Counted from the first letter of the stretch, positions 51,767-62,302 are shown. The stretch: 64,000 nt of DNA from Pseudoips prasinana (GCA_951640165.1 OX621260.1:19486001-19550000), one strand, 5' to 3'. The notes: generated by a model from the sequence alone, not told the origin. Made by a program: numbers and translations.

Positions 51767-51936
51767 CTATCTGTGCTTAAACTAAAACTAAACTTTATAA
51801 ATTATAGCCTATGTGTTAATACAGTGTGTCAGCTAACTCCATACCAAATTTTATTAAAATCGCTCTAGCCGTTTAGACGTGAAGAAGTAACAAACATACA
51901 CACTCACAAACTTTTGCCTTTATAATATTAGTGTGA
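51767..51936 (-). mobile_element. Hel copy, 3' end decayed
   Basis: Minus strand starts TCACACTAATATTATAAAGG; contains AAACGGCTAGAGCGATTTTA; the GC hairpin is lost. Confidence 0.75.
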
Positions 51937-52799
51937 TTATAGTTTCATTACTTAGGTTAACGTACATAAAATCAAAGTAAAGAATTAATAAACGAAATTT
52001 AAATGAATAGAATTTAAAAACATAAGTGTGTGTATATATATGTACGTGTGTGTGCGTGTCTTTTTGATTCATCTTCCGGATCCGCGAGGCAAAACCCACG
52101 TTACAATAAATAATATAATCATCCTCCTCGGTTGTGGGCGGATTCAATTAGGAAACAATCATGTCATTATCTCTATGTATAAGTAATTTCTTGGTGCTCA
52201 GAAAATAACATTATAAAAATTACTTGAAAAACCAAACCTGACTGAAAAGCGAAAATATAACAGTCAATATTAAAATGTAATCGGTTACATGGTGACATAT
52301 ATATATTTTTTAAATACAAATGTCACTTATACTTCTTATTGTGTTAGGTAGCACTATTGGAGGTTTAAATGACATTAAAAAAAGTAAAAAAAAGAGCCCC
52401 CTTAACACGTGATCGGTAATACAGTGCAAGTGATCTGACCCCCATTTCGAATTCCATCTTTTTACTTCAGCGGCCGCCTGAGATGTGGCCCATAAGGGTG
52501 CCCTCAGGTATTAGTCGTTTAAATTAAGCTACTCGTTGAGAGCCTTTTGCGCTAGCCAACTGCTCGTTGTTTTCAATTCTTTATTTTGATATACTATTGC
52601 TAAATGTAACAATAATAGCTTAGTTACTTGCTATTTATTATTTATTTAAGAATATTAAAAATACATGTGACGAAACAGACCGCACGGACGGACTAATTTA
52701 AAATATTTTGTTACTTTAATTACTGTTTTTAAACTGTGTTTATGTAATACATTGTGAGCTTGACAAGTACAAGTGTATGTAAATACCCAAGTGCTGAAT
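51937..52799. other. Unassigned stretch
   Basis: GC-richer patch near 52425-52515 without a sustained frame. No repeat family recognised. Confidence 0.4.
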
Positions 52800-52845
52800 A
52801 AATTTCATTATTTCATTTCATTTCATTTCATTATTTCATTAATAA
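52800..52845. repeat. (ATTTC)n microsatellite
   Basis: Runs of ATTTC/ATTATTTC units following AATAAATTTC. May be the tail of a plus-strand LINE whose AATAAA is at ~52796. Confidence 0.7.
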
Positions 52846-52899
52846 TTTAAAAAAGTGTAGTTATTATATTCTTATTGACTAGTGTTATTTATTTAAACT

Positions 52900-53010
52900 T
52901 TAGCACAAAGTATATGTACATAGGCGGACTTAATGCCATTGGCATTATCTACCAGTCAACCATTGGGTGGTGCGGAGAGACAACGGGGGTGTTACTATAA
53001 TTTACAGGAA
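52900..53010 (-). repeat. LINE 3' UTR-like scrap
   Basis: GGCGGACTTAATGCCATTGGC, TACCAGTCAACCATTGGGTG resembles the LINE 3' UTR at 26015-26075. Confidence 0.4.
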
Positions 53011-53061
53011 TATCTAAATGATGCTAATTAATAAGGAAGGGTTTTGTGAAACTTGTATTTT

Positions 53062-53340
53062 GGAACGAAGTTCCTTATCGCGCGTTGTGAAAGGGGGCTA
53101 GACGGAAAAAAATCTCACGAAAAGTTGTCACGACACTTTTTGCTATTACCTTTTTGTTAAGTTACCACAAGCCAATTATTACGAAAATTGAGCCTACTGA
53201 TTAAGTTTATATTAAATTATATTAGTTAATAATAATAAAAAAATACTATAATAACTTAAAAAAATATATATTACAATTCCTTCACTAATTAATCTAAAGG
53301 AACTTCGTTCCATCCGGGTGTCCCTTGACACCTCTCAATT
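53062..53340 (+). mobile_element. GGAACGAAGTTCC element, copy 1
   Basis: Left GGAACGAAGTTCCTTATCGC, right AAGGAACTTCGTTCCATCCG then GTGTCCCTTGACACCTCTCA. A reversed copy with the same termini lies at 62111-62402. No coding capacity. Confidence 0.7.
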
Positions 53341-53604
53341 TTTTTTTTTAATTTGTTAATATTCGTATGTTAATCTTCAGAAAATATTTTGATAATATGC
53401 CATAGCTGCACAACTCATTCTGTAACATCTATAAATTCATTTCATATACTGCACGCCATTTTAAGTAATACTCTTCGTATTGTGGCATCTGATATTTTGT
53501 TTTACCTTCTGTCTACTATGTTGTTTGTCTGCAGTTGTCAAAAATTTTGATTACTTAAAGGGCTTTCAGTAGCTGGGTTCTAGTTTGCCGTTTTAAGTTA
53601 TAAT
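53341..53604. other. Unassigned stretch
   Basis: A segment near 53478-53590 (GTGGCATCTGATATTTTGTTT, AGTAGCTGGGTTCTAG) is duplicated at ~53880-53960, flanking the SINE-A copy between them. Confidence 0.5.
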
Positions 53605-53855
53605 AATAATAATATCCTGGGACATTATTTACACAGCGTCATCGAATCCCAGCAGAACTTGTATTATGGAAACCACATAACTGATATACGACATATATAT
53701 ACTACTTTGATATTGTAAATATATACTTATATACATAATTGCACTCAGACTCAGGACAAACAGACATGTTCATGCACATAAATATCTGACTTGGGCGGGA
53801 ATCGAAGCCACGACATGCGGCGTGAAAGGCAAGCATTTACAAACCAACCGGCCCG
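53605..53855 (-). repeat. SINE-A copy
   Basis: AATAATATCCTGGGACATTATT to AAACCAACCGGCCCGTCG; B box reversed GGGAATCGAAGCC. Confidence 0.8.
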
Positions 53856-54253
53856 TCGCGTCGTCGGTATTCATCGTAATGTGGCCTCTGATATTTTCTT
53901 TGCCTCTCTGCTTGCAACAATTATAGTATTTGATGTGGCTTTGAGTAGCTGGGTTCTAGTTTTAATATCTTTTTCAAAACTATAATTATATAATTGTATA
54001 TCTTTTCCACTATATTGGAAAAAACATAGTGTAAAGTATATTTAATTAAAAATAGTCTGTTTAAGTTGCAGCATTTAGTTCGATCAAATGACACCTCATT
54101 TGCCATAGTACGGTAAATAGTGGAAGGCATTAGAAGGGAACAGATGAATTATTGCCTCATACATACATACAGTCTAAATAGTATCCCTTCTCTTGATAGT
54201 CGAAATAAAATTGTTTCATTATCGGCATTGAAAATCCCGTCATGATCGCTTAG
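53856..54253. other. Unassigned stretch with duplicated segment
   Basis: Starts with the second copy of the GTGGCCTCTGATATTTTC...AGTAGCTGGGTTCTAG block seen at 53478-53590. No gene. Confidence 0.45.
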
Positions 54254-54333
54254 TTGATATATAATGTAATATGTAAAAGTATAATATGTTATTGATAACA
54301 TATTATACTTTTACATATTACATTATATATCAA
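54254..54333. repeat. Perfect fold-back palindrome, 39-bp arms
   Basis: Arms 54254-54292 and 54295-54333 are exact reverse complements around a 2-base loop (TG). The left arm begins TTGATATATAATGTAATATG. Confidence 0.97.
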
Positions 54334-54654
54334 AGTACTCAATAGCCGCGCAACGGTTATGACGTAGTTGCTATTTTATAATAGTATATTTACATTGTGA
54401 TTATTTATTTAATTAGTGATTATAATTTTATTAATTACTATAATAATTCTATAATAATTTTACATCTTAAAACTATTATTAATCGATATTAGACTTTCAA
54501 ATGGTTGTCACTGATAAAAATATATATTGGGTAGGAGAATTTAAGAGGCATTCTTTATACGACGGTAGATGAGAACGTTACTCTGTTCGATTAAATATTG
54601 TGTGTGGAAAATATCTCGGAGTTTTAATGTGCAGAACCTACGAGTGCGTTATAA
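54334..54654. other. Unassigned AT-rich stretch
   Basis: Nothing recognised. Confidence 0.4.
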
Positions 54655-54795
54655 ATAGCAATAATAATTTCGTGGGACATTATTAACATACGGCCATCTG
54701 ATCCCAAACTAAGCAGAGCATGTACTATGGAAACCAGACAACTGATATACCACATATACTACTTTTCATTTGTAAACACGCTTATGTAGATAACT
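54655..54795 (-). repeat. SINE-A, 3' half
   Basis: TTTCGTGGGACATTATTAACA, TGATCCCAAACTAAGCAGAGC, GATATACCACATATACTACT. The head is absent here. Confidence 0.7.
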
Positions 54796-55059
54796 AATAA
54801 CACATATAGCGAAAATTTAAAATTTTGTTAATTAAACCTACACATGATCCTTGACTATAACTTAATTTAAGTTAGTTAAATATCGTTATTGTTATAAAAT
54901 AAATCTTAATGTAAATTATTTCCTACAATCCGTGTACCTAAATATCTATATTATGTACCTTGAAATAATAATATATTACTACGAACATGTTCTGACTATT
55001 TACAAGCGCTTTTTTAAAGTCTAAGTGAATAAATACCTTCTTTATCTAAAAAAAAAATA
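54796..55059. other. Unassigned AT-rich stretch
   Basis: Nothing recognised. Confidence 0.4.
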
Positions 55060-55237
55060 CTGGCTGCACCCCCGCGGTTTTACCCGCATTAAACTTTATA
55101 AATTATAACCTATTTGTTAATACAGGGTGTCAGCTAACTCCATACCATTTTTTATTAAAATCGCTCCAGCCGTTTAGACGTGAAGAAGTAACAAACATAC
55201 ACACTCACAAACTTTCGCCTTTATAATATTAGTGTGA
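55060..55237 (-). mobile_element. Hel copy
   Basis: Minus strand starts TCACACTAATATTATAAAGG after A; ends GCGGGTAAAACCGCGGGGGT, GCAGCCAG (CTAG altered). It sits at the edge of a SINE-A head. Confidence 0.8.
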
Positions 55238-55365
55238 TTACACACAGACTCAGGACAAACAGACATGTTCATGCACACAAATATCAGTCCTGGCTGGGAA
55301 ACGAACCCATGACCTGCGGCGTGAAAGGCAAGTATTAACCAACCACGCACAAGGCCCGTCACATG
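55238..55365 (-). repeat. SINE-A, head half
   Basis: TTACACACAGACTCAGGACA, GGGAAACGAACCCATGACC, AACCACGCACAAGGCCCGTC. Confidence 0.75.
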
Positions 55366-55615
55366 ACATTGGAGTTGGACATGCCATGTATATAGTTCTG
55401 CTGAATAAGTAAAGAGGTCAAGATACGGATCTAGTATAATTCTCAGCTAATGTAGTCCACTCTCTCACAGTGATCAGATTTAGATTATGATATTCTCATG
55501 ATTATTATATAATACATACGACAACATTTTTTTTACATTTAGACATTGACTGCTTGATTAATGCAGCGATAACGGGTTTAGGGGCATTGGATAGGTTGAA
55601 TTGCACGCACGCCAG
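55366..55615. other. Unassigned short stretch
   Basis: Nothing recognised. Confidence 0.4.
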
Positions 55616-55740
55616 CACATCAATCTACCCCAATCTGTCAAATTTCCCTAATTGAAAGTGACCCTTATGCTTTTGTGCTAAAGTTGAAAATCTATAAAAG
55701 AAACTTGACATATTGGGATAGCTGGATGTGCTGGCGTCTG
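55616..55740. mobile_element. MITE-TA copy 6, flanks CA
   Basis: CGCACGCCAGCACATCAATC to ATGTGCTGGCGTCTG. The flanking dinucleotide is CA on both sides where the family has TA. Confidence 0.85.
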
Positions 55741-56950
55741 CACACATAATCTAATCAGTTATTAAAACCTTTTGGTCTTCTTAATCTCTAATGTTAAAAA
55801 ACAATCTTTTTATAACAAAATCGGCAACACTTATTAAAAATGTAAAGAATAGAAAGGAGACGGGGATTTCTGGGCCTAACTGTAATAAGTTGAGATAGGG
55901 TTTAAAAAAGCGTTATATTTTTCTATTTCAAACTGTAAAAAATTGACCCAATTTACAATCTGGAAAACGAGAAATCTCAAAATAAGTTTAAGTCACGAAT
56001 TAAATTGGTTGTTGATTACTACAATCGATTAACGTCAATGAGTTCAAACAATGTAATATAAATCCTCTTGCACCAGACACCAGGTAACCGATTAAATCAT
56101 AATAATTATTAAATACATTAACTCAATGTCGACAATAAAAAATAAAATATCAACAAAATAAATAGAAATCATAATAACGGTTATCGTTCAAATCGATTTA
56201 TTAGTTATTGGCAACTATATTTTTAATCTATGCTGACAGTGACTGGTGACAGATTTTGAATCCTAATCTATGATCGTTCACTCGTTTCTCGTATCGTTTA
56301 GTGCGTGTGTGATTTGAGCATTTCTTATTGTTTTGTTTATATATCCCTCGACAACTGCATTCTCTCTACGGACTTCTAATATTGCTTAACGTGTACGACT
56401 TTTGCTAACATACTGGACACGGATAACTATTAAATAGCAATCGCCCTTAAAAAACAGCTGTTTAGTATAGGTTGGTACATAATCTCTCTATTAAGACTTA
56501 ATCTTTTATAACTCTGCTCATAGATTGAAGAAATCCATGGATTTTTTAGTGATTGGCTGATAATTTATGGACCCATTAATTGACACTACTTTTATCTTTT
56601 TACATCCGAGCCCAATATTGTAAGAAAACGTATCCGTCTCCTTTGTGCAATAGATTCGCACAACTTTTGATCAGATTGGTTAAAAATGGAACACAAGTAT
56701 TTGGCTAGAATTTGCTATTAAACAACCTACTTGGTTGCAAATTGTACGCTAATTCGTTGGTATTAATAAAAATCTACCATCATCATTAGAAGTCATGCAA
56801 ATCTATTACAAACTGGCTAATACCTGTAAATGGCTTACTGCTATTAGGCAAGCCTTTATAGGTATCCACGAATAGCGTTCAGATATACAACATGTAACTT
56901 AATTAACGCACATCCTGAAAATGGTTTGTTCAGAATCGTTTACTGAGTCG
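55741..56950. other. Longest repeat-free stretch; nothing recognised
   Basis: About 1.2 kb without a recognisable mobile family, except 56885-56925 (ACATGTAACTTAATTAACGC, ACATCCTGAAAAT), shared with 30708-30750. No open frame of note. Best candidate for single-copy host DNA in this half. Confidence 0.45.
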
Positions 56951-57387
56951 ATTTATATCAGGGACCGTCCGGATACTCGTTGAACGGGTTTTTGAACGGG
57001 TATTTTTAAGCGCTTAAAAAATACACCCTATGATACGAGTTACACCTTCGAACGGGTGTAATGAACCGCTTCCGAAAGGGTTACCCTTTCAATACCCTGT
57101 AACACTGTAACAGGGTAAGCCATTCCAACCAAGACATTGTAATATGCACTCTTTCGCATCGAAATTGGTTTGGTAATTGCATTACCACCACCGCACGCGA
57201 CATCTAGTCGTAATAATTTTGAATGTATGATTTTAAAGTTTAATTTTGCTTGTCGCTAAACACTGTAATATTTAATTTTTCGTGTCTGTTCTTGTTTATT
57301 GTCATCATTTCTTTTAATTTGGAATGCGGTAGGTACTACGGAATTATGTAAAAGCAATTTAGCAGTTCTTTTTTAAAAATGTGTTAC

Positions 57388-57745
57388 ACTTCGTTGGTCT
57401 AGTGGTAGCGTCTTCAAACGTAGATAACGAGGTCCTGTGTTCAAATCCCGGGTTGGGCCAAAAGTGTCTATGGGATTTTTGTGTAAAAAGAAAAAAAATC
57501 TTAGTGACAGCCCGACTTCTGGGAGTTTGCGGTATTATAGCCTCATGCCTCGGAAAGCACGTAAAGCCGTCGATCCTGTACCTGACCTTCCGGTCGTGTC
57601 GCTAGTCATCGGATAATGAGAGTGATGGAATAGATAGTGCCCCTGAGTTTGCACACACACTTGTGGTATGTCCCGTTCACATGTCCAGTCTCCACTAAGA
57701 CTGGCCGCTGGGGCCGAAATTCGGCTAGGAGGACATAATTATATT
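57388..57745 (+). repeat. SINE-B copy inside the hAT-like element
   Basis: CGTTGGTCTAGTGGTAGCGTC, TTCAAATCCCGGGTTGG, ATGCCTCGGAAAGCACGTAA, GGCTAGGAGGACATAATTAT. Confidence 0.8.
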
Positions 57746-57805
57746 ATAACAAAGAATTTAATGTTCATTCTCTTAAAGTTAGACCGCGGAGCCGTGGTGG
57801 CGTCC

Positions 57806-58650
57806 ACCGTTATTGAATAGATGCATCATCATCATCACCTTCACCATTATCATCATATCAGCCGAAAGTACTGCTGGGCAAAGTCCATTGCTTCCCATAC
57901 ATACTCCACAACTGCAGATCCTGCGTTGCCCGCATCCAGCAGCTGTCATTGACCCTCGCAAGATCATCGGCCCATCTTGTTGGGGGCCCCACGCTGCGTT
58001 TTCCGGTTTATGGTCGCCACTTGAGAAACTTTCTGCCCCAGCAGCCGTAGATTCTGCAAGCTATGTACCTTGATCACCGCCACTTTTGCTTATTCAAGCT
58101 GTGTCGGTTATTTTGATTCGCCTCTCTTGGTTAGATCTTGAGATTTGTGATTTGATCTCGGAGGGAAACTCCGAAATGGCGCTCTCCATTGCTCTTTGGG
58201 TGACCATGAGCCGTTTTATTAGCCCCGTAGTGAGCGACTACGTCTTGGTTCACTAATTCAACAGGGGCAACACATTCTAATCGAAGACTTTTGATTGGTA
58301 TTTGGGACCAGAAGCTTAGCTCTCCGAACGCTGCCCAGCCAAGTCAGATTCTACAATTGATCTCCTACTCGAAGTGGAACTCTTACCTTCTTTTTTCTTT
58401 GATAAGGCAGGTCGAATGCCTACGTATGCCACCCGCAAAAAGTGTTTACGTATGGATGCGTAAGACTCGCACCGACTAAACCTACCTGGCGTGGGCTTCT
58501 CTTGGCGCCTGATGGGGGAGCCCCGGGAACCCGGGTATGTTGCTCCGGTGCACCCCTTATGCGAAAAGTTCTAGATGGTATGATGGTCCCACACGTACCT
58601 TGAGAGGGCTCTGGATTGTCCTCGCTATTTGCCGACTTCTGCCAGTCCGG
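57806..58650 (-). repeat. Long inverted repeat, left arm (845 bp)
   Basis: Reverse complement of 59896-60736 at roughly 96% by eye. On the minus strand it contains an R1-side segment (PDWQKSANSEDNPEPSQGTC frame, 58660-58420) followed by an RTE C-terminus and (GAT)n tail (to 57815). Confidence 0.92.
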
Positions 58651-58654
58651 TATT

Positions 58655-59365
58655 GGTGTGGTAGTGCTCTCTTCAATAAGGGCGATAAAAACCCTTTGAA
58701 AAAATAACAGACCCATCACGTTACTGAGCCATGTTTACAAGTTGTTTTCGAGAGTCATTATGAATCGATTCACGCGCAGGTTTGACGTCAACCCTTCTGA
58801 ACAAGCCGGTCACCGAAAATGCTTTAGTACCATATACCACATACATACGCAGCGGCAAGTTATTCAGAAGACCGAGGATATATCCAGCCATTATGCTTAG
58901 CGTTTGATTGAATCGAAACCTGGATGTAACTTTCATCTTTCCTAAATTCCAAATTAACTACCGGTATGTCGAGGTGTTAAAGTGTTTGTATGAGAATTCG
59001 CAACCTATACGATTGCAGCGAGGCATGAGACAGGGAGATATAACATCTCCATCTTTGGAACTATTAATCGCTGCATTGGAAGATGTCTTTAAGCTTCTGG
59101 ACTGAAAGGCTTTGGCATCAATGTCAACGGCGAATACATCCCTCACCTTCGTAATCATGGCTGAAACATTGAAAGACCTTGGTACAATGCTCGAAGACCT
59201 CAGCAGGGTCTCTCTACTAGTGGGTCTGAAAATGAACATGGATAAGACGAATATCATGTTGAACATTCAGGTTGCACCCATTCAAGTTAAGGTAAGAGAC
59301 TCTGCACTCGAGGTTGTGGAGAGCTATATCTATACCTAGGACAGACCACCCCACTAGGGAGGCGG
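58655..59365 (+). pseudogene. RTE-clade reverse transcriptase, central part, catalytic box deleted
   Basis: Across shifting frames: VVLFNKGDKNPLKK, then SHVYKLFSRVIMNRF, VIQKTEDI, RYVEVLKCLYENSQ, LQRGMRQGDITSPS (RT fingers/palm), ALEDVFKLLD, a one-base loss, KGFGINVNGEY, HLR, then VIMAETLKDLGTMLEDLS and VGLKMNMDKTNIML. The FADD-containing segment expected between HLR and VIMAE is gone; the gap (~17 nt) is bordered by CGT, suggesting a microhomology deletion near 59147-59150. Frames break at least twice more. Confidence 0.75.
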
Positions 59366-59399
59366 TCCAACGCGGTGGTTTTCACCGAAATCTGCGTCC

Positions 59400-60285
59400 G
59401 TCAAAAGAACGGGAGGGCGCCAGAACATGACGTTTATTGAGTACCGACGGGATAACTACCGGCACGTATTAGTGCACAGGCACGCACGGCTAGAGTTACG
59501 CCTAAACGCGCGTCAGCGTGCGGTCGGTGCCATCCTACCTAACCTCAAGGCCTGGATGGGAAGGAGTCTGCCCAACACACTCTCGCTGAGTGCCCGGCCT
59601 GGGTGGCCGAAAGGCGACTCAAGATCTCAATCGGACGGGATCTGTAGGGGCAATGCTGGTGGGTGATTCTTCTAAATGGCACGCCGTGGTCTCCTTTTAT
59701 GAGGCAGTCATGCTCCAAAAGGAGGCAGCCGAGCGCGAACGGGAGAGAGCTGATCCTGATCGCAGGCGGAGGAGGCGTCGGGGTGGCGGCTGCACCCGGT
59801 AGTCCAACTCCCCCTCGGAGCCGCGGCGGCAGTAAGAGAAGTCAATGTTACCAGCTACAAGAAGACAGCGATCTGTTTATGGCGCAGTCGCTGTGCCGGA
59901 CTGGCAGAAGTCGGCAAATAGCGAGGACAAGCCAGAGCCCTCTCAGGGTACGTGTGGGACCATCATACCATCAGGAACTTTTCGCATAAGGGGTGCACCG
60001 GAGCAACATACCCGGGTTCCCGGGGCTCCCCCATCAGGCGCCAAGAGAAGCCCACGGCAGGTAGGTTTAGTCGGTGCGAGTCTTACGCATCCATACGTAA
60101 ACACTTTTTGCGGGTGGCATACGTAGGCATTCGACCTGCCTTATCAAAACAAAAAGGTAAGAGGTCCACTTCGAGTAGGAGATCAGTTGTAGAATCTAAC
60201 TTGGCTGGGCAGCGTTCGGAGAGCTAAGCTTCTGGTCCCAAATACCAATCAAAAGTCTTCGATTAGTATGTGTTGCCCCAGATGA
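59400..60285 (+). pseudogene. R1-type LINE 3' end inside the RTE
   Basis: 59590-59802 encodes VGAMLVGDSSKWHAVVSFYE, AVMLQKEAAERERERADPDR and RRRRRR, the C-terminus of R1-clade ORF2. Just upstream, another frame has AECPAWVAERR (59588-59620), part of the CCHC-adjacent region. The following ~480 bp is its 3' UTR-like sequence; the part from 59896 is shared with the left arm. RTE coding resumes at ~60286. Confidence 0.7.
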
Positions 60286-60736
60286 ATTAGTGAACCAAGA
60301 CGTAGCCGCTGACTACGGGGCTAATAAAACGGCTCATGGTCACCCAAAGAGCAATGGAGAGCGCCATTTCGGAGTTTCCCTCCGAGATCAAATCACAAAT
60401 CTCAAGATCTAACCAAGAGAGGCAAATCAAAATAACCGACATAGCATGAATAAGCAAAAGTGGCGGTGAGCAAGGTACATAGCTTGCAGAATCTACGGCC
60501 GCTGGGGCAGAAAGTTTCTCAAGTGGCGACCATGAACCGGAAACAAAGCGTGGGGCCCCCAACAAGATGGACCGATGATCGTGCGAGGGTCAATGACAGC
60601 CGCTGGATGCGGGCAACGCAGGATCTGCAGTTGTGGAGTATCTATGGGAAGCAATGGACTTTGCCCAGCAGTACTTTCGGCTGATATGATGATAATGGTG
60701 AAGGTGATGATGATGATGCATCTATTCGATAACGGT
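59896..60736 (+). repeat. Long inverted repeat, right arm (841 bp)
   Basis: Partner of 57806-58650. It starts CCGGACTGGCAGAAGTCGGC and ends CATCTATTCGATAACGGT. The spacer between arms is 1245 bp. Confidence 0.92.
60286..60700 (+). pseudogene. RTE-clade ORF2 C-terminus and 3' tail
   Basis: Reads TGLIKRLMVTQRAMESAI, ITDIA, then VGPPTRWTDDRARVNDSRWM and RATQDLQLW (RTE end motif GRPPTRWTDD...W). It ends with GATGATGATGATG at 60700-60720. It continues the RT of 58655-59365 after the R1 interruption. Confidence 0.75.
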
Positions 60737-60737
60737 G

Positions 60738-60955
60738 TCCACAAATACGTCCACTGCTGGACAAAAGCCTCCCCAAAGAATGGGATATATGCCATAGCTT
60801 GGCAGACGGGTTGGCGACAGTAAGTTTGATGGTCATAATTCATAGATAAACGCTGCTGCTGGTTCTCTGGTAGCTATGCCCTCGGTCGATTTCTACGCCC
60901 CCTACGGGATGAAATGGGGTGATGATATTCTATGCCATCGCCACACAGCAAAATA
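60738..60955 (-). repeat. RTE-tailed repeat
   Basis: CGTCCACTGCTGGACAAAAG, GCTTGGCAGACGGGTTGGCG, CCCTCGGTCGATTTCTACGC, GGGGTGATGATATTC. Confidence 0.75.
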
Positions 60956-61456
60956 TTATAATAATTATTTAACAATATAAAATCACATCATACAGATTGT
61001 AACAATCTCACAATATTAAGATTACAGTAAGTCAGTAGTTTAAGTAACACGTTAATTACTAGCTCGATTATTTGTAGTCACTAAACTTTCAAAATTAAAA
61101 CATAAAAAGTCGTTCGTTCGGCAAATTTGTTGTACCTACCTAAAAGTAGTTGGGCAATGAGGCACCGCACGGGTGCGAGTATACCTACTCCCATCTACAC
61201 GCTGCTAAGTTGATTGGGTAATTCAGGTTAACACGAATAATACCTTTTCAAGAAGGTAAGCTATTCAAGGGCTTAAGTCATTGAAAGGGTTAACCCCTTC
61301 CCGTGGTTACCATAAAAAACGTGTTAACCCTTTCACTGGGTTTCGAGGCTGTAAGTCAATCAGAGGGTAACACTGCGATACGAGTTACCCAATGAACGGG
61401 TTACCCTATCAAACGGCTTAACTCAGAAGCGGGGTTGTCCGGTCCCTGATTTATAT

Positions 61457-61864
61457 CATTTTTAATATAGGTAAGTTTTTGATCAAAAATAATTAAAACT
61501 ACGGAAATTATTGTGCTATTAACCCTGTACAGTCAAAACAAATTGAAATGGACCGTAAGTCACAGTAATAAGACTTTTAAAATCGCAGTTTAATTTGTAT
61601 TCATACAAATTCCATCATTCAATACAATATAAAGAAAAATTTACTTTATTTTAAAAAACTATTTTAGTAAATAACAATGCGTAAACATGTATTATGATTA
61701 CAATATAATATTCTGATTGGGGTGTTTGAGGGTGTGCGTTAATTACGTTACATGTTGTATACGTGTAAATGTGAGGCGGATCAGGACCAAACAAATTGTT
61801 CATAGTTTTTAAATAGCTAAACGTTAAAAATTATCTATGGTATAGACCATGATATTCTTTGATT
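61457..61864. other. Unassigned AT-rich stretch
   Basis: Nothing recognised. Confidence 0.4.
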
Positions 61865-62105
61865 TTGACGGATTGGTTGGTAATTACTTGCCTTTCATAT
61901 ACGTCGGTTCGATTCCCACCCAGGACAGATATTTGTGTGCAAGAACATGTCTGTTTGTCCTGAGTCTGGGTGTAATTATCTATATAAGTATGTATTAATC
62001 ACAAAAGAAAAGTAGTAAGTATTATCAGTTCTCAGGTTTCCATATTACAAGCTCTACTTAATTTGTGATCAGATGGCCGTGTGTGAATAATGTCCCACAT
62101 TATAA
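61865..62105 (+). repeat. SINE-A copy
   Basis: GATTGGTTGGTAATTACTTGCC, CGGTTCGATTCCCACC, TTAATTTGTGATCAGATGGCC, ATGTCCCACATTATAATA. Confidence 0.8.
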
Positions 62106-62110
62106 TAAAA

Positions 62111-62262
62111 ACTTGAGAGGTGTCAAGGGACACCCGGATGGAACGAAGTTATTTATTATTATTTATTATGTACATAAAACCTGTATACACTCAACAAAAA
62201 TAATCGTCGCGACACCACACTGTTCAATGCGAAATAGAAATAAAAATATCTGGCTGCTTTCT

Positions 62263-62302
<40 letters not shown>

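Larger units (their letters stand above)
56959..61448. mobile_element. hAT-like element, ~4.5 kb, composite
   Basis: Termini CAGGGACCG (56959) and CGGTCCCTG (61448) are inverted. They are flanked by an exact 8-bp duplication ATTTATAT (56951-56958 and 61449-61456), the hallmark of hAT insertion. Subterminal zones carry many GGGTTACCC/GGTTAACCC-type short repeats in both orientations. No hAT transposase frame is visible. The interior holds SINE-B, RTE, R1 and RTE-tailed sequences. Confidence 0.8.

Noticed and set aside
56280..56400. Possible promoter and 5' UTR (TTTAGTGCGTGTGTG context) in the repeat-free stretch
   Set aside because: No clear initiator plus downstream element, no open frame or splice donor that I could support.
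58420..60126. Two ~76-aa near-identical proteins on opposite strands (58420-58719 and 59845-60126)
   Set aside because: They are the two arms of the inverted repeat within R1-side 3' sequence, not independent genes.
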